Part shown: positions 4,150 to 6,642 of the stretch, in pieces
How positions within the stretch are numbered: position 1 is the stretch's first letter
Layout: every line of letters starts with the position of its first letter
From: Robiginitomaculum sp.
Lineage (GTDB): Bacteria > Pseudomonadota > Alphaproteobacteria > Caulobacterales > Maricaulaceae
Direction of reading: 5' to 3'
Length of the DNA: 6,642 nucleotides
Assembly: GCA_027071965.1 (NCBI GenBank)
Contig: JALSYJ010000342.1
Location: forward strand, 1 to 6,642
The notes under the pieces: generated by a model
The model's input: only the letters and a program-made list of their open reading frames with translations
The model's database searches: none
What the model was told of the DNA's origin: nothing
Position numbers and translations under genes: made by a program

Positions 4150-6642
4150 ATGAAGCTTGTTGTCGTTGAGTCCCCTGCCAAGGCAAAGACCATCAACAAA
4201 TATCTGGGCAAGGATTATTATGTTCTGGCCAGTTTCGGCCATGTCCGGGATTTACCGGCCAAAGACGGTTCAGTGCGCCCTGATGATGATTTTGCAATGA
4301 GCTGGGAAATCGGCTCTCGATCCACCAAACACTTAAAAGCCATTGCCGATGCTACTAAGGACGCATCAGAATTGATTCTCGCCACTGACCCGGATCGCGA
4401 AGGTGAGGCAATTTCATGGCACTTGATCGAGGCGCTTAAAAAACGCCGGGCCTTGAAAAAGGATACTCCTGTCCGCCGGGTGGTTTTTAATGCAATTACC
4501 AAGAGCGCCATTTTAGAGGCCATGCAAAGCCCGCGCGATATTGATATGGAGCTGGTGGAAGCCTATCTGGCACGCCGGGCTTTGGATTATCTGGTTGGCT
4601 TTACCCTGTCGCCAGTTCTGTGGCGCAAATTACCAGGATCGCGCTCCGCAGGACGGGTACAATCCGTGGCATTGCGTCTGATATGCAGCCGTGAACTGGA
4701 GATCGAAAAATTCATCTCCGAAGAATACTGGTCAATACAGGCACAAGCCAATGTTGGCGATCACCCACCTTTTGAAACCAAGCTGGTTGCACTAAATGGC
4801 AAAAAGCTGACAAAAATGTCCTTGAGCAGCAAAGCCATGGCAGAAGCTGCCAGCAAAGATGTGCAAAGCGGTGATTTTGTCGTTAAAAGCGTTGAGGCCA
4901 AGCCAGCAAAACGCCATCCATCACCGCCGTTTATCACCTCAACCCTACAGCAAGAAGCCTCCCGCAAGCTGGGATTTGGCGCCTCGCAAACCATGCGTGC
5001 TGCACAGAGACTTTATGAGGGCATAAACATTGGCGGAGAAACCGTAGGTCTGATCACATATATGCGTACAGACTCAGTGCAAATGTCCCCCGAAGGGGTA
5101 ATGTCCGCCCGTGAGGCCATCACCAAAAAATTTGGTGATGAATACGTGCCTGAAAAACCACGAAGCTATCGCTCAAAGGCCAAAAATGCCCAGGAAGCTC
5201 ACGAAGCCATTCGCCCTACTTCATTCTTCAGGCACCCAGACAGCTTAAATTTAAGCGGTGATGAAAAGCGACTATACCAGTTGATCTGGAACCGGGCGGT
5301 AGCCAGTCAAATGCAAAGTGCCTCTCAGGAGCGAACCATTATTGAGCTTTCCAACCACAAGGCCGATTTGCGGGCGGTCGGAACTGTTACCTTGTTTCCC
5401 GGCTTTCTGGCACTTTATCAAGAAGGCCGTGATGACGCCAAAAACGAAACCGACAACCAACTGCCCAAAGTCAAAACCGGTGAAAAAACCAATATTTCCA
5501 ACGTTAAGACTGAACAGCATTACACTCAGCCACCGCCACGCTTTACCGAAGCATCACTGGTAAAGGAAATGGAAAACCTTGGCATTGGCAGGCCCTCCAC
5601 CTATGCCTCAATTTTGCAGGTTCTACAGGATCGCGGCTATGTGGCACTGGAAAAGAAGCGCTTTATCCCTGATGATAAGGGCCGCATTGTTGTAGCATTC
5701 CTGGAAAACTTTTTTGCCCGCTATGTGCAATATGATTTTACCGCTGATCTGGAACAGCAATTAGATGCGGTGGCTGAGGGTGATCTGAACTGGAAAAAAC
5801 TGCTGGCTGATTTTTGGAGTGAGTTTTCCGCTGCAGTTTCTGATATCGCTGATTTGCGCATTACCCATGTGCTGGATGCGCTTGATGAAGCTCTGGAGCC
5901 ACATTTATTTCCCCGCGCCGAAGGTGAGCCTGATCCGCGCAAATGCCCGTCCTGCGACAATGGCAGGCTCGGCCTGAAACTCAGCCGTTATGGTGCATTT
6001 ATCGGATGTTCAAACTATCCGGAATGTAAATTTACAAAAAAAATGTCGAGCAATGGCGAAGACCCTCAGACGGTAACCCAAGACGAAAGTTTAGGTACTG
6101 ATCCTGATAGCGGGTTGGAGGTTTTCTTGAAAAACGGACGTTTTGGCCCCTATGTGCAGTTGGGAGAGGACAAAAAGCCAAAACGCGGCAGTATTCCCAA
6201 ATCATGGCTGCACGAGCAAATGGATCTGGAGCGCGCGCTAAAATTACTCAATCTGCCAAGAGAAGTAGGCCCCCATCCTGAGGACGGCAATATGATCACG
6301 GCGGCCATTGGTCGTTATGGGCCATATGTGCATCATGAAAAAACCTATGCCAGTCTGCCCTCGGTTGAAGACGTATTTGAAGTTGGATTAAACCGCGCCG
6401 TGGATTTACTGGCTGAAAAACGCTCCAAGCGCGGCGGGCGGGCCAGCGCCAAAGTATTAAAAGAGCTGGGTGATCACCCTGACAGTGGCAAGCCTATGCA
6501 AGTGCTTGATGGCCGCTATGGACCATATATAAAACATGAAAAAACCAATGCCACCTTGCCTCGTGGTACGGATCCGCAAAGTGTGACCGCTGAACAGGCC
6601 ATTGAGTGGATTGCAGCAAAACTTGCCAAGACTAACAAGAAG
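4150..6642 (+). CDS. topA: DNA topoisomerase I (type IA), 3' end beyond the window
   Basis: TopA relaxes negatively supercoiled DNA through a 5'-phosphotyrosine intermediate. The frame is open for 831 codons to the window edge with no stop. AGGA at 4139-4142 is 7 nt before the ATG, and the start MKLVVVESPAKAKTI is typical. The Toprim domain (about 1-115) has Glu7 and ATDPDREGEAISWH (78-91), with Asp80, Asp82 and Glu84 as the metal-binding DxDxE. GSRSAGRVQSVALRL (about 163-177) follows. The catalytic tyrosine is Tyr304 in GLITYMRTDS, with Arg306 beside it. NAQEAHEAIRPT and TEASLVKEMENLGIGRPSTYA complete the core. The C-terminal part has one Cys4 zinc ribbon (Cys599, Cys602, Cys620, Cys626) and then three related repeats centred on FGPY (665-668), YGPY (723-726) and YGPY (790-793). 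E. coli TopA has several zinc ribbons instead; the arrangement here is the one I associate with alphaproteobacteria. A lysine-rich end is starting (AKTNKK), so little is probably missing. Confidence 0.97.
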   Translation, partial: MKLVVVESPAKAKTINKYLGKDYYVLASFGHVRDLPAKDGSVRPDDDFAMSWEIGSRSTKHLKAIADATKDASELILATDPDREGEAISWHLIEALKKRRALKKDTPVRRVVFNAITKSAILEAMQSPRDIDMELVEAYLARRALDYLVGFTLSPVLWRKLPGSRSAGRVQSVALRLICSRELEIEKFISEEYWSIQAQANVGDHPPFETKLVALNGKKLTKMSLSSKAMAEAASKDVQSGDFVVKSVEAKPAKRHPSPPFITSTLQQEASRKLGFGASQTMRAAQRLYEGINIGGETVGLITYMRTDSVQMSPEGVMSAREAITKKFGDEYVPEKPRSYRSKAKNAQEAHEAIRPTSFFRHPDSLNLSGDEKRLYQLIWNRAVASQMQSASQERTIIELSNHKADLRAVGTVTLFPGFLALYQEGRDDAKNETDNQLPKVKTGEKTNISNVKTEQHYTQPPPRFTEASLVKEMENLGIGRPSTYASILQVLQDRGYVALEKKRFIPDDKGRIVVAFLENFFARYVQYDFTADLEQQLDAVAEGDLNWKKLLADFWSEFSAAVSDIADLRITHVLDALDEALEPHLFPRAEGEPDPRKCPSCDNGRLGLKLSRYGAFIGCSNYPECKFTKKMSSNGEDPQTVTQDESLGTDPDSGLEVFLKNGRFGPYVQLGEDKKPKRGSIPKSWLHEQMDLERALKLLNLPREVGPHPEDGNMITAAIGRYGPYVHHEKTYASLPSVEDVFEVGLNRAVDLLAEKRSKRGGRASAKVLKELGDHPDSGKPMQVLDGRYGPYIKHEKTNATLPRGTDPQSVTAEQAIEWIAAKLAKTNKK

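Overview
The window is a block of bacterial chromosomal core genes, most likely from an alphaproteobacterium of moderate GC content. The order pyrB, pyrC-like, plsY, dprA, topA is one I associate with Alphaproteobacteria, and several sequence details fit: the GEPGxEHRE form of the dihydroorotase-like protein, and a TopA with one Cys4 zinc ribbon followed by a series of FGPY/YGPY repeats. I cannot name the genus from sequence alone.

Layout. From 1 to 3767 four plus-strand genes lie head to tail with overlaps or near-zero gaps: the 3' three quarters of pyrB (cut by the window edge), a pyrC-type gene (736-2037), plsY (2047-2652) and dprA (2649-3767). They share stop/start overlaps (8 nt at pyrB/pyrC, 4 nt at plsY/dprA) or a 9-nt gap, so they look like one transcription unit with translational coupling. 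A small gene of unknown function lies on the minus strand (3784-3999), convergent with dprA. A 150-bp divergent intergenic region (4000-4149) carries two short direct repeats and a consensus -35 hexamer. topA then runs from 4150 off the right edge without a stop.

How the genes work together. PyrB makes carbamoyl-aspartate in de novo pyrimidine synthesis. The following gene belongs to the dihydroorotase family but has lost nearly all metal-binding residues, so it is probably a non-catalytic partner of PyrB, and a true dihydroorotase should be encoded elsewhere. PlsY starts phospholipid synthesis at the membrane, DprA handles incoming single-stranded DNA, and TopA relaxes negative supercoils. 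These look like housekeeping neighbours rather than one pathway.

I found no mobile element, CRISPR array, RNA gene or new defence-type system. The points most worth a second look are the degenerate dihydroorotase, the unrecognised 71-residue protein, and the repeats in the divergent control region.
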